Below are positions 49,096 through 62,573 of a stretch of DNA of 64,000 nucleotides, piece by piece (within the stretch, counting starts at the first letter, position 1; each line of letters begins with the position of its first letter). The notes beneath the pieces were generated by a model. It saw only the letters and a program-made list of their open reading frames with translations, did not search any database and was not told the origin of the DNA. The position numbers and the translations under genes are program-made. The DNA is taken from assembly GCA_013398175.1 (NCBI GenBank), contig VZRZ01008555.1, positions 2,764,682 to 2,828,681 of the forward strand, in the 5' to 3' direction. Source of the stretch: Climacteris rufus (lineage: Eukaryota > Chordata > Aves > Passeriformes > Climacteridae).

Positions 49096-51435
49096 TGTTA
49101 GGACACTGCATCAACCCACATTATTTTTCTGTATTAAGGGGAAAAAATCAGGCATGAATACAAAGTTATGTTGCCAGACAAGATTATGCAGTTTTGCTCT
49201 TGGATTAATTTTATGAAATTAAAAAAATATTGCACATAAATTTTATTTATGTCAATAACAATGTAATATGGGATAAGGCATTTTCATTTTGACTGCATAA
49301 TATTATGAACATCCAAAACTTGAAATAGCTTAGTATCGGCTTTATAAGAAGACTTTTGGTTTTATCACCATATTAGCAAAACCTTTGCAGTCTTCTGTCT
49401 CCTTTTCTCCCAATTTGTATAGAGTTACACTTTATATGAAGTTGCTGATTTGAATGTATATATGACAGAATGCTATGTAAGAAATTAAAAGAATAATATA
49501 CCAGAAGGTTTCCTGTATAAGGAACAGGACAGATAAGCTTTTAAATGCAGCTTCCAACTGCCTATTTAGACCAAGACCTTATGTATTTTACATAGTTTAG
49601 TATATTTTATAGATGACACCATGGTATGTATGAAGAAATTAGACCAATTAGAAATTAATTCATAAACCCTGACAATTTTGAGCTGACAGTTAAATAGAAG
49701 TAACAAAATACGAGAACTATTTTGTATTCTGATCCCATAAAAACTTCCATAAATTGTCTCCAACATCAAGGAGATGGCCATACCAGCAAGTTGTTCCAGA
49801 GTGATCCTTTTGTTCATCCTGCTGTATTTTTACTGTAATAAATACCCTCTTGGTTTCATCTTCACAACAGTTTTCATGTTTTGTCTGTTTTATTTATTTT
49901 TCCTTTCTCCCTTGGACAGGACCATAAGAGACGTCTCAGGAATATTCATCACAAAGATCCTTTCCCATGGGAAAAGGGAGAAAAAAAGAGCACAGTAAGA
50001 GCAATATAGGTGCTAAAGTAAAAAGTGTTGCTTGACTCCATCAACCTGCCTTGGCATTGTGAGATGGATCTTGGAAGAGTGTGCAGGGCTTCAGAAATGT
50101 TAGTTAGAGAAAGGTGAATGCAAGAGAGAGCAAGAGACACTGTCAGATACTGACAGCAGACAAAATGCTTCTCATCGTAACTTGCTATTAAGCAGATTAA
50201 GATATTCTTCACACTCTCAGTGCCTAGATTCTCACCTGTCCACAATTAACACTCCGTGTTGAAAAGCAGCAATATCTTCCCAATTTCTTCAGTTTCAAGC
50301 CTCACCTGAGTCTACTGTACTATGTAGAGAAAAATAGGGTTACAAGGATGAGTCACACAAAACAGTATGTATTCCAACAGAGATGCACTCATACAACACA
50401 ACAGTGCGAAAGAGCAGTACTGAGAGATTTGCCTCCCCAAGGTTATGGGATGGATGGTCCTGTCAGTGGTTCTGACTTGTTTCAGCTCTCTCTGAGAATG
50501 GTCAGTGCTTGGAACATCAGAAAAATCTAGTCGTGTCCCATTTTATACAAATTACTATAGAAGCACACAAAATTGGTGGCACTATATATTTAGGTCCTTT
50601 TCCATAGCATACAGATAAAAACATTTCTCTTTTCCTTTATCATTGTAAAGCTTACTTTGTATTTGCAAGGTACTTGGTTAATAAGAGTAGCAGTTGCCAA
50701 AAGAAAATTCATGGCACTTTGAAAATTCCTTATCTGGTGCATGCCGACTGCTGGGACTGCATATGAGGAGCACTAAAAGCGACAAACCCAAACAGACTGT
50801 GAAATGCAGTATTACTTGAACATGCTTCATATTGAGTGAGTGATTCTCTAATGCCTAAGATTCTGGTTGAGCCAAGCTAACAAGGTTCTGAGGACACATA
50901 CTACTGACCCTTTCCCCATGTCAAGTTTGGATTAGATGGTCCAACAGATTTAAAGTCAGAGAGAGGACTGGCAGTAGAAAATTACAAAATACTCATTTCT
51001 CCAGAAAAAAAGGTTAAAACTAATTATTGATCATCTGTCTCATCCAGCAATCTCTGTCCATACCATTCAATAACCGATGTAGCCACCCTTTCACAAACTA
51101 TTATATGTGATCAAGTAATAGTTTTCACAGTACACGTGCCAATGGATATGTCTGCACGTATCAGATTAAGGCCTGTGGCTCTCACAATAGTGGTGTGTTC
51201 ACATTTCTGATTACCTCTTTTCCCAAATGTAATTTGTTTTAAATGCAATCTTCCCTTAATTTATCTTTGGGTGTGAATAATCTATACAGCTACATGTCTT
51301 TTTATACTTACTCTGCATTTTAAAGTTAAACTGATAACTTGATGCACCAGCCCACACTCAGTACCAACAGCCATGTTCTCCCAGAACATGGGCACACATG
51401 CTCCTGTAGCTTTCTGAGTTCCTTCTTTCTTTCTC
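49096..51435. other. Non-coding, no recognised feature
   Basis: AT-rich DNA with frames up to 98 codons (minus, 49949-50245) that show no family similarity. No transposon recognised. Confidence 0.5.
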
Positions 51436-52014
51436 CAGGGCTGTACTAGGAAAAGCATTGCCAGCAAGTCAATGGAGGTGATCCTGCCCCTCTACTCAGC
51501 CCTGGTGAGGCCACATCTGGAGTGCTGTGTCCAGTTCTGGACTCCTCAGGACAAGAGAAATATGGAGCTCCTGAAGCAGATCCAGTAGAGGCTACAAAGA
51601 TGATTAAGGCACTGGAGCATTTCTCTTATGCTGAGGTTGAGGGTCTGTTCAGGCTCAAAAAGAAATGACTGAGAGGGGATCTCATTAACATCTATAAGTA
51701 TCTGAAGGGAGGGTGCCAAAAGGATGAAGCCAGGCTCTGCTCAGTGGTGCTGGGCAATAGGACGAAGCAACTGGCAGAAACTGATGTACAGGATGTTTCA
51801 CCTCAATATGAGGAAGAACTTCTCTATTGTGCAAGGGACCATGCACTAGAACAGGTTGCCCAGAGGGGTTGTGGAGTCTCCCTCACTGGAGATATTAAAG
51901 AACCTTTTGGACACAATTCTGTGCCATGTGCTCCAGGATGACCCTGCTTAAGCAGGGTGGCTGGACCAGATGCCCCACTGTGGTTCCTTCCAGCCTGACC
52001 CATTCTGCTTTTCC
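51436..52014 (+). mobile_element. CR1 LINE 3' fragment, plus strand
   Basis: About 580 bp of CR1 in sense orientation. It contains the end of ORF2 (DNA words such as ctctactcagccctggtgagg, gagtgctgtgtccagttctgg, gggatctcattaacatctataag, aggttgcccagaggggttgtgg) and the start of the 3' untranslated tail (agcagggtggctggaccagatg). It ends near ttccttccagcctgacccattctg. ORF2 normally encodes endonuclease and reverse transcriptase; this is the C-terminal end only and is broken by in-frame stops (for example tag in atccagtagagg) and frameshifts. The 65-codon frame at 51744-51941 is out of the CR1 frame. The 5' end is truncated. Confidence 0.9.
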
Positions 52015-53285
52015 TTTCACTGCCTCACCAACACGTGGGATTTGTAGCATTAATTAGCCCCACAAATCGTCATCTTTCACATGCACTTACTATGCACCCT
52101 TTGTTTCACAATTTACACAGTCGTCTCCAAGCTTCTGCTGAGACCACCTCAAGTAAAGCTCATGTATGAGCAGACTGGTTATTTTCATGCCAGTCAGCTT
52201 TCATTCTTTTTGTTGGCCAACATGCCTGCTACATAAATAATCATGGTTTAAGAATAGAACTAAATACTATTCCTCTGTTTGACATACTGAACTAACTGCA
52301 AATATTCTCAGCTCAGCTTTTTAGAGCAGTTTGTAAACAGCACAAAAACCAGATGTGACTCAAATAGGACACTCACCTAAATATAAAAAGTCATAATTCA
52401 AAGTACAATGTTAAGTCTCGGTAATTCACACCAATTTGAGCTTTCCACTTTGATGGCAACAACCCTGACTTGACAAATACTACTGTGTAAATTTGTATAA
52501 AATTGAGTATGTTACAGGGTCTCAAAATCATAGTGACATTATAATAATAGCAGTGGACTTTTCCCTTGAGCTCAGTACATACACAGAGATTTTCTAAAGT
52601 GCCTGAGGAATGTAGGTACATAAGCACTACTGAAGGTCAGCAGGATTTCCATGGCTAAATCCGTAAGGCATGTTGGAATCAGTCCTTGCAATTACTTATT
52701 CAGGTACATGATACAGTTATTCACTTCTATATTTTAATACAGATAAAACAACAGGCTTCATTTGGACTGATCCTGAATCACACCTGCCTACATACCTTTC
52801 CAGTGAGGTGACACACATTGGTAAAGTCATCTCTGATGGGAGAAAGAGTATCTCAGTCTGCCTGTGGCAGTTTATTTTTGCTATCTTTGCTTCCGTTCTC
52901 TTGGTTTTTTCTCTTTATATTAAGCATATCCCATTCTCAAGCTAATTTTTTCATGTGTGTTTTGATATACACAGTGTTTTTTTTTTCTTGGCCACACACT
53001 CTTTTCTCTCTGCATCACTAGGCTGAATTCAAAAGGAATTAGTAACTTAGCTGATTCCTTCTCAAAGCTGTACTTATGATAATGATGACAACATTTGGGT
53101 TAACTCCTTCATGTTTTCCGATAGAACTGAAGTAAAATTAAATGTGTTTTTTAGACAGACACTAGGGAAGCTTTTGGAGTTAGAGGTAAGTTTGTGGTAC
53201 CAGAACACTATCAGGGACAAAAGAGACATAGTCTCACAACCTCTATAACTCTCCACCCATACCCATCCAGATTTGCTCTCCATCA
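52015..53285. other. Non-coding, no recognised feature
   Basis: AT-rich DNA. A poly-T run lies at 52978-52987. Nothing recognised. Confidence 0.5.
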
Positions 53286-53439
53286 CATTCCCAAACACAT
53301 AAGTGGGGTTCTATCCTGGTTTTGCGGAGCCCACTGATCAGCAGCATTCATTACATTTGAACAGCTCTATCCACTGCAGCACAACATCCATTAGTCAAGG
53401 AGCAAATCATTCATATATCACACGAGGCAATATTGTGCA

Positions 53440-53745
53440 TGCATTATGGAAAGGGAGTGCTGTTGGGGAAAACTTCAAGTGCTGGGGGGAAACCCCAGCA
53501 GGAGTCTGCACATGAGATCTTCTCCCTGTGAGCCCCTGAGAAATGACAGACATGGATACAGCACGGTACTGCAGATGGGCTACACAAAGAGATACGCACT
53601 GGTCAGCTGCTGCTTGGACACCCTGCTCGCTGTTAAGCATTGAATTCCAGAGGAATAAAGTGGTCACTGTTTCACTTCACAAATGTGAGGAACAAGTGCA
53701 GCAGAGTCCAGGTGTATGAATGCTGTTCACTGCGCTGACATTGAA
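53440..53745 (+). other. GC-elevated block with AATAAA, possible LTR or insertion remnant
   Basis: This ~300-bp block is richer in G, C and CpG than its surroundings and carries AATAAA at 53654-53659, followed by a short tail (ctgtttcacttcac ... gcagcagagtccag). The composition and the position of the signal would fit a decayed retroviral LTR or retroposed transcript end. I found no TG...CA termini, terminal inverted repeat or target duplication to prove it. Confidence 0.22.
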
Positions 53746-55440
53746 CAGGCTTCAAAACTGTTCTGTTTGAGTATTCAAACAAACAATAAAAATAACAGTC
53801 ATTTTACTAAAATGTTATCTTAATATTTGACCCAGAGCCCCAAAGATATAAGGCATGTGAGGATCGAAGCCTCAGTGTTCAGCTCCTTCACAATTATTTT
53901 ATGGCTGGGAAGATACATACCAGTCCCTATAGGAAACTGCAAGTAGTATTGCGAAAGATTAGCCTTATTTGGTTTTGTTTTCTTTTACACAGAGTAATAT
54001 AGCTGCTGAATCACTATTAATAATTGTTTATGTTACAGTAATGCCTTAAGCAACCCTCCAGGACAAATACTAAAAAGGATAAACCCTAAGCAATAGCTCC
54101 AGCAGAACAAGGGGGATTTTGTTATCCCTGAATCTGGAGCCTCTTGCACCTGCAGTTGGGCTGCTCCCCAAACTGCCAATGCCACCCATGTGTATGATAC
54201 ATGGGGTGCTACTGAGCAATTGGTACTACCATCCTTTCTTCTGCTGTGGAAACTCAATCACCCATCAGCTGCATAACTCCCCAAGAAATCTGTCAAGGAA
54301 AATAAAACAAGCCTGGCACGCACTCAGCTATGATAGTCAATCTGAATAATTCCCTAGCTTTGGTATCAGGCACCATGCAGCTCCCACTCACCTCAGTAGG
54401 AGGGAACTGGCCCTGTGCATTGCCCAATTTATCAACATGATACATGAAGTCTGTCTGGAAGATAAACAAGGGGACATATTGCGGTGACATACAAACTCTT
54501 TTCAAGTTGTGCATCCTAGGAGATAGATTACATGATGAACATGTGCAGTATGCCTTTTCCAGCTCATGCTTCTGAGCTGAACAGTGATGTCCTTCCTGAA
54601 GACAAGCTGCATTTTACCTCATGATTAAAGCTGGCTACCCTTTCAGGAGAAGCCTCTTGGAATTCAGTTCTCAGGTATTTGACAAGTGCCTAATGAGGAG
54701 AAATTTATAACCCTTTGCCTGATGAGATTTTGTGTTGTTTTCCTGTTTGGGGAGAGGTTAAGTAGTACACTTCCATTCAGAGAAAGGCAAAGGAAAAGGA
54801 GCAAGCCTTATGATGTAAAACCTTCACAGTCCCTGCCTGCCTTCCACCAAAGCTGTTTGCAAAGGCAACTCCACCTCAATTCCATGCTCTAATTCACCAT
54901 CACTTGAGAGAGAAGAAAGAGCAGACAAAACAGTAATTTTTAAAAGGCATTAGGAGTAATATTGTGACAAACAAGTCAGCAGCATTTCAACACCTCCAAA
55001 CACAGAACAGCAGAAGTGCACTTGTCAAAGCACAGCTACAGAACAATTTCTGGACCTGCCAACCCCAGTGTAAAGTACAAAGGTGGGAAATCTCCAGGAG
55101 CCTGAAAGACACATAAGGACAGCCTCCCTTCTCCCAGCCAAATTGATCTGGGGACCTTTTCACTTCTTATGCCTTAGAAAATTTCCCCTCAAAATGTAGC
55201 GGATGTTAGAGTTATTATGAAATCTGTTGCATCTGGACTGCACTATTGCTGAAAACAGCTTATATGAAGATAACAATCTTTTAATAATATCATTTCAAAT
55301 TATCTGTTCTCCTCTTGTCACTGATATCTTGTCATATGCTCAAAATTCATTATAAACATTGATGCTAAGCTTGTGTCAGCTGGCTGGAGAAAACATGTTA
55401 GTATGGGGGTTTTTAAGAAATCAGTCACAAAAAATAGTTC
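53746..55440. other. Non-coding, no recognised feature
   Basis: No recognised transposon or exon. Frames up to 76 codons without similarity. Confidence 0.5.
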
Positions 55441-55488
55441 TTTTAAAAATAAATATATTAATATATGGGGAATATATATATATATAAT
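55441..55488. repeat. AT-rich low complexity with (AT)8
   Basis: aaatatattaatatat followed by an uninterrupted (AT)8 tract at about 55472-55487. Confidence 0.8.
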
Positions 55489-56969
55489 CCAGATAGCTAG
55501 ACTAACAAAGTAGTTGGCACTGGATATACAGTTAGACTATGTTGAAGTATGATTTAAAATGCTAGGTGCCTTAATCCAGCTTTTTTGCTTCACACCATTT
55601 ACTCCAAGGCTACATGAACTTGCATCTTACCTGGTCAGTCCCAAGAACAGGCAAAAGTCCATCTCCTGAGATCCTCAACTCATATCAATGGTTTCATCAA
55701 GCTGCCTTTCAGCTCCCTTGCACTCTTGCTCCCCTAATGCTGGGGCCTTTTTTGGTAGAACACTTGGGCTGATGGCTCAGAGCTGCTCAGACAATGGGCC
55801 AGCTGAACATTATCACCAGGCACAGACAGCATCCAGACCTGTTCATGTGGAATATCCTTGTGCCCTAAAGCATCCAATTCAGCCCTCAAGGGCTTAGTTC
55901 CCCAGGCTGGTACCTGAGTTTGGCTCTACAGGTCTCCAAGGAAAAAGTAAAATGTCTTGGTAATGACCTATCTCTGCTCCAGCTGCATCTATGTTATGCT
56001 ACAGCTACACAAACATGAGCAAACTAGAGATCTTTTTTTCAGACTAAAGATCTTTTCTTAAGCACGGCCCAGCCTGCATTCCTACATAGTTAAGACCTGA
56101 ATAGGATGGCCATATCTTAAATGCTTTTTAGGGATAATTCTTGTTACATGTTCTAGTCTCATCATTCTCCAGATGAGGTAAGTGCTGATTAAATTCATTA
56201 CAGGGGCCTTGCTGGCAGTTTATGTTTGGGCATTCATATATCAATTCTTGACCATACACTGCCAACCCAGGTTAGATGCAGCTTCTGTTTCCACATCTGC
56301 TGAGGGAGAGATCAACCCAAGATACCCACTGTTGTCCTGGACTATCAGAGGACTGTCAGTCTCAGTAGGGCCTGCTCCACTCTACATTCCAGAGGCAAGA
56401 ATTCAGGCCCACATTATGGCCCTAAACACACCCACTTATGGTGCTCAGGAAAGCCTGGGTGGCACTTCCCACTGTGGTTGGTAAACCAAGACTTGAAAAG
56501 TGGTTTGAATTAGGACTGACTAAGGTGTTCTATTTTAAAGTCTGTGTCAAGACACTTCAAAAGAAGCAAAAGTAATGGGCTCTCCGCATAATGGCAATTG
56601 ACATCAGAGCAGCCTAAAGGATTAATAAAACAGAAGGCTTAGATTTGTCACTTTGATACTCAGATTCCATGCAACTTTTTACATCAGCCTCCTCAAAATC
56701 TGAACACACTCCCCTCTGCACAGAGCCACAATATATGCAAAAAGGAATATGCAATGCAATTTGGAGAGACAATATTAAGCTGCAGAATTTTGGACTTTCT
56801 CTTAGAGACACAAGTAGTGCCAGTTTTGTGTATCTTTCTACCTGCACTAACGAAATAATTGCCAGACTACAGCTTTCTGCAGTAATGATCATTAACTGTA
56901 GTAGCAATATTGCAGACTCTAGGGCCTTATTGTAATCTTCCTCATTTCAGTGTTAAACTACTCTAACTT
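55489..56969. other. Non-coding, no recognised feature
   Basis: Somewhat higher GC around 55690-55920 and 56200-56480, with 69- and 100-codon plus frames that resemble no known protein. Not called as genes. Confidence 0.45.
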
Positions 56970-57032
56970 CATTAGCTTCACTGGAGATACTCCACTTTAC
57001 ACCTACATAATTGAGAGCAGAATCAAGCCTCC
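56970..57032. repeat. Ancient repeat trace, reverse form
   Basis: cttcactggagatactcc, tttacacc and ttgagagcagaatcaagcc follow in the order expected for an old amniote repeat that reads '..cttcagtggagttactcc..tttacacc..tgagagcagaatctggcc'. It is the best preserved of the copies I suspect in this window. From memory only; no family name assigned. Confidence 0.42.
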
Positions 57033-60000
57033 ACTGCTGTGGAAAATACTGTGTAGTGCAGCACTTTTCAAATAAAATGTAATTAACATGAAATTCTAGA
57101 TCCATATTGCAATTTGCAGAATGATCACTGTGGGTGCAACATGACTTCCAACTCCCTCTCTTGTCTTAATTTAGTTAGAAATAGGGCTGCTTGTGTAATA
57201 TTTTCTCCATAGCAGCAAACAGAGGCATATTTCTTTTTCTTTTCCTATTGTTATTTTTTTCTCTTTATAAATCTTTGTCAACAAAGGATTACTAGCTCAC
57301 CTGAGAGAAGCAGTTAAAGTCAGATACTTGCCCGTAATTAGGGAAACTTGGAATCCTTGACAGTGAACACCTGGCTTCTCATTACTACCTGAATTTTATA
57401 CTTCCAAGTGTTAATCTCTCCTCAGGGTTTGCCTTGGAGTTTCATTCTGGTATTCAATGAAACCATCAGGTTTTCCAGGCACTGACACCTTTGAAATGTT
57501 TTCCACATGGGAACCAATATGAAACATGTGTGATTATTACCGATTTCTCTGTGTTGATTTCTATTATGGTAGCACCCTGAAAAAATAGCACAGACAGCAG
57601 TAATAAAATCTTTCATTGAATAACTTTATACAGCAGGAAGAGCTGTGTTTAAAGAGGCTGGCTTGATGGGGGTGGGAGGGGGGTACTATGATGAATGGTG
57701 TTATCATGATTATAACTTGGTTTAAAGGATTCTAAGAACTTCTTGCACATTTTTTAGCCTTCAGAGTAAGTTCTACCAGCATTTCTTTCCTCTTAAAAGC
57801 CAGCAGTGCTGCCATTCCTCATAGTTCTAGATGAAATGAGTGAGCTCTGGAACTTGGGAGCATGTAGATCATGAATTCTCAGCTAACACTACAGGGCTAC
57901 AGTTCAGCCACATTACTGTAATTTCCTTTACTTTACTGAGTGCAAAGTTTTCTTGACTTCCCAACCTTTACCAGCCTTATGGGCAGGAAAGTTTTCTCAT
58001 TCCTACAAGATCAAATGTGCTGGGAACTTAGCACTTTTTACTCCAGACACCAGAAAACCCAAGCAAAAGGATGTCTTTAGGGTTTATCTTCTAACCAGAA
58101 GGACTTACTATCCTGTGCCCAAATAAGAGTTGTTTAGATCACTCCAGACCCAAAGCTACTGACTACTGCAAGGCAAAATGGGTAATAAGACATCAAAATC
58201 TTCTGAAAGAAAACCAGCAAAGAGTTTCCATGGAGCTGAAACTCACTCAGAAACATGAAAACAAGTGACTTTTAAACAATAGTGTATTAGGTTTTGGAAA
58301 GCACCAGGTGCCAGTGAGAAAAAAAACCACCAGGTTATCTTACCTTGGTCAAATCCAAGCCCTGATGCACTTGACAGTTTTTAAAGTTTTCGGTGAAGTC
58401 CTACTTACTGAAGGAGTAAGTAGCACGCTCAGTGAAAAAAAATACATAACACTTGTTTGGGATCTGAAGTGGAAAAAAACAAAGCATAGTGGAAGATCTT
58501 GTGACTGATCTAAACATGAGCATCTGAATTAGTAGTATTTTATTGATAAAAGAGTAGTTGTCATGGAATCCCAGAAGAAAAACACAGAAGAAAACTGAGA
58601 AACCCCAAGTCAACCTAAGTGAGCTTTATAGAGAAAAGATTAAATGAATTAAGAATGCAAAATGTAATTAAAACATGAAAAAATCAACAGTGCTGATCAA
58701 AGTAGTCTTTGTTTTGAAGTTCAGTAATACAAAGTGGAAAACTCCATTGAACTACAAGGTTCAGCTCAGATTCTGATGTCTAATGTGTATATGCTGTGTG
58801 TATATGCTAAAAAAATTAGCATCCAACAAGAGAGTTGGTTCTTCCTAGAAGACATAGGAAGTTTCCTGTCCCTATTTTTCAGAACTCAGTTTAATTTAAA
58901 AGCAACCATGGTCCAGTTCTTATCACTGCCAAAGGACAACTGACAAATTTTCCCAGGACAATAAGATTTTCCTTAGTTGCACAATTATAATTGGAGTTGT
59001 GGACACAGGCCTGGGAGACACTGCTGCATATGCTTGGAAGGAGGCTACATAATCTTGTTATCAGAACTGGAATGCAAACATGTTTCCCCAGACCTTTAGT
59101 GAGGTCTGAGATGCATGACATTTCCCAAATTCCTTGGGGATATCAAATAGTCTTATCAGTCTCCTGGTTGCTTGTGGAACAGCTACAGAGTACTGACTCC
59201 TATTCAGCAGAGCTCAGGTTAAAAAAAAAAAACATATATCCTGATAAATATATGCTTCAGATTATTCGGAAATTTAAAATAAAATAAACCAAGACCAAAC
59301 AAACAAACAAAAAAGCCCCAAAGCTGTACCATAGGAATAGTGCCCATTATGTACCTATATATGTAAGTAATGCAAGGGAAAGTTTAACCTATAAAGATGC
59401 CTAACCCGGTGCTCTCGAGTAAAACAATAGTCCTGCACCAGAGCTTTAGATTCCATGCACAGAGGATTACTACCTGCTCTGCTGGGAGAATTTCTGGGCA
59501 TTCAGCTGGTCCTTATGCAGCTCTTCAGGTCTTACTATTTCTCCTTCCGTTATGTGTGTCAGGAATGAATTGCCTCACAAGGCTAGAGGGCAGATTCATG
59601 CAACAGTCCAGCTCTCTGGGACTGGTGTCTTGCATCACAGCCATGTACCCTGTCACAGAAAAGACACAATGCCAGCTTCCCAGCACTCAATCTTCATATG
59701 TTTAGTTCTATCTGTATGTAGTTAGTGGTATATGTCATTTGATATTTCTGCAAGTCCCACTTGTCCTGACATCAACATCTCTCATTATAGGGACTATAGT
59801 TCTCAGTTTTCTGTCAACCAACCTCCATAGAGAAGTTCATTAGATATGTTGTGGTGGTGCCTCCTGCGAAGAGTTGGTGACAGTCCCAGTAAAACTGACA
59901 AATTCTGTTCACTGATGAAGTTACAAGGCAAATTGTTGGGCTCTGAAATGTTTCTATAAATTCAACTCATCGGTTTTCACAAGATGAGGAACTCCCAGGA

Positions 60001-60990
60001 ACTGTTCTCTTAACAACTGTGATTTCACTAACTTTGGCTCAAGAGATTGACTGATGAACCATCTTTAACTGCCCATCAAGAGGAATGAGGAATACAAAAA
60101 AAAAATCACAGAAGGATTTCAGAGACATATACAAAAACAGTAAAGGAGAAGGGTCAAAAACTCATAGGACAAAGAAATACGTGCATTCATGTGATGGGGA
60201 GATCTGACTTACCTAATGGATCAGCTCAAGATGTAAAAACACTGTGTCATTTAGAACGCAGCAAGAGAAATCTCTGAACAGAAGCAAGAGCACCTGCTTC
60301 CAGCCTAAATTATGTACCAGGGAAATAAGGAAAGGGCAGGTAAATATATATAGGATTTTGTGCTAGTAAGTAGGGAGTAAAAGAGTTCAGAAAACCTGAA
60401 CAGTGACCTCTGAGATAGTATTAATAAATATATCCATGCCCCCTGTACACTGGAAATGTAAAACAGTGTGCTCACATACTTGTCAATAGTGATTTCTAGG
60501 AAAACATGTTTAAATTTGGGAAGTCTAAAGAGCTGGTATTTTGTTTAGTGGAGGGAACAAAAAAAATGTTGTTTTGGATGAGAACAAATGTTTCATTTTG
60601 TGTTTTCCAATTCAGTCAACAACAAAATATACTTCATTGCTAGCATCACTTGCAAGTCAGGCATATACACAGGAAAACAAAAAACATAGATTTATGTTGT
60701 CTGTTGCATTGGAGAAACCCAAGGGGAAACTCTGACAGTCAAAAAAGAAAACAGAGAGGAAAGAATTCTTATTTCAAAATCCCTAACAGTATTAAAGTGA
60801 CAGGGAACAAATTACTACAAACCTCAGAAGCTGAGGACTTCCATCACTAGGTGTGCTGGTGTTTCTATTATGAGCCCCCACTTCAAATATAACTACAGAG
60901 ACGAAATTGATTTTCTGGTTTTATGACCTTTTTAAAGGCACATTAATGTTCTACATAACTGAGTATTTGCACAGTACTTTATTATGTGAA
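57033..60990. other. Non-coding, no recognised feature
   Basis: About 4 kb without recognised elements. 57667-57685 is G-rich (ggggg, ggg, gggggg). 59220-59315 holds A-rich low complexity, including an (AAAC)n stretch near 59299-59312. A 102-codon plus frame (59397-59705) has no recognisable domain. Confidence 0.5.
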
Positions 60991-61924
60991 ATACCATTAA
61001 TTTCAGTGGGAGTTTGTGTAGTATGGTAACGATGTCATTAAACAGTGCTGTTAAACTCATTGGGCTATATACCATCCTGAATTACACCTGGACACCCTTC
61101 CTCATGAGCAGCATGCCCTCTCCCACACATCTGTACCTGAGCCATACAGTGTGCCCCTGTTTCCTCTGGCTAGCAGGGGCTAGAGACCAAAGCTCTGCAG
61201 CTGCAGCTAATGACTAACAGGATGTTTTGAGACATGGGCCATGTTATATCCATCTGCACAAGAGCAAGATTTGTCCAAAAGACACTTACAGACCTCTACT
61301 CTGTGGCTATGCCATGAGTTGGAATGACTTCGTTTCTCAGTCTATCCTAAAATGTCCTGGGTTTATTCTCACAATACGTTTATGAAGAAGCAAAAGAGCA
61401 ACTTAATTCCCTGGAGCTGAACTGCTGCACACACAGAAGATATGATCTGTACACAGGAAATTCCTCCAGCAGCCTGAGCTCTGAGCAGCATCCTGGCTAG
61501 AGGCTGTTTTACAGACCCATTACTGCTGCAACCAGTAGGAACATCAGTATACGACATGTTTTACATGTCATTATTTCCATTTTAGTCCATGGATAATAAT
61601 TTGTTTGCTCAAGAATTTACAAGACTTTGTCCCTTTAATGTTGAGGGTTTACATTGCATCTTCAGGAAAGGTTTGAACTAAGGGGTAAGATGAGTAAGCT
61701 GCACCATCTTTGAAGTAGCTCCAGGAAGTATTGTCCTCAGCATCACTCCTCTAAAGTATTTTCAAACCTCTTTCCTATGTGTTCCAAGCTGAGAGAAGAA
61801 GGCATGTCTTCTTTATTACCCTATCCATTCTGGTTGCGTTGAAGAGAGGAGAGAAATTGATGCACAGATAGATTAGGAAATGAGAGGTTGGCATGCAGCC
61901 TTGCAGGAGGGGAACTGGGGCTTT
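60991..61924. other. Non-coding; possible ancient repeat trace at its start
   Basis: ccattaatttcagtgggagttt (split at 60993-61015) resembles the 'ccattgacttcaatgggagtt' motif of old sauropsid repeats. The remainder shows nothing recognisable. Confidence 0.35.
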
Positions 61925-62573
61925 TGGTTAAACCCAATCTGAGTCAACAATGTGCAGTCAAAAGGACCAACCATATACTTGGAGTGCATTAAGAAAGATG
62001 TAGTTTACTGATCTAAAGTGATTGTCCCACTATACTCAGCACTGGTGAGACCTCGCCTTGAGTGTTATACAGGTTTGGGATTCACAATATCATAAGGATA
62101 TAAGAATTTTAGAAAGCGCTCAAAGGAGGGCAACAAAAATGGAGAAAGGACAGTTGGACATGACTTATGAGGACTGGCTGAGGATTCCAGGTTTGTTCAG
62201 CTTGGAAAAGAGGAGATTGAGGAGTGACCTCATTGCTGTCTGCAACCCCATCAAGGTGGGGAGCAGAGAGGGAGATGCTGATCTCTTTTCCCTAGTGTCT
62301 GGTGATAGGACAAAAGGGAATGTCTTAAAACTGCAACAGGACAAGATTGGACTGGATATGAAGAAAAAGTTCTTCCCTGAGAGGGCAGTCAAGCACTTGA
62401 GAAACTCCCCAGGGAATGGGTCATGGCCCCAGGCCTGTTGGATATTCAAGCAGCATTTGAACAATGCACTTAGACACTTGATTTAACTTTTAGGTGTCAC
62501 TGTGTGGAATGAAGAGTTGGACTCCATGATCATCGTGAATCCCTTCCGACTCAGGATATTTTATAAATTTATG
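61925..62573 (+). mobile_element. CR1 LINE 3' fragment with open ORF2 C-terminus
   Basis: About 650 bp of CR1 in sense orientation. ORF2 sequence is recognisable from about 61930 (gagtcaacaatgtgcagtc, cttggagtgcattaagaa). The frame is open from 62058 to the stop at 62486. The 142-codon frame ends with the CR1 ORF2 C-terminal motifs: LESAQRRATKM, GLFSLEKRRLRSDLIAV, ADLFSLVSGDRTKGN, LDMKKKFFPERAVKHL. After the stop comes the 3' untranslated end (ttttaggtgtcactgtg, gagttggactccatgatcat, cccttccgactcaggatatt) and a decayed tail. The full ORF2 would carry endonuclease and reverse transcriptase domains; only the end after the polymerase is present, so it cannot move on its own. It belongs to a different subfamily from the 51.4-kb copy. 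Confidence 0.92.

Noticed and set aside
51744..51941. 65-codon frame
   Set aside because: It lies in a CR1 fragment but in the wrong frame relative to ORF2; the real ORF2 frame has stops.
62165..62464. 99-codon minus frame
   Set aside because: It is a shadow of the conserved CR1 ORF2 frame on the opposite strand.
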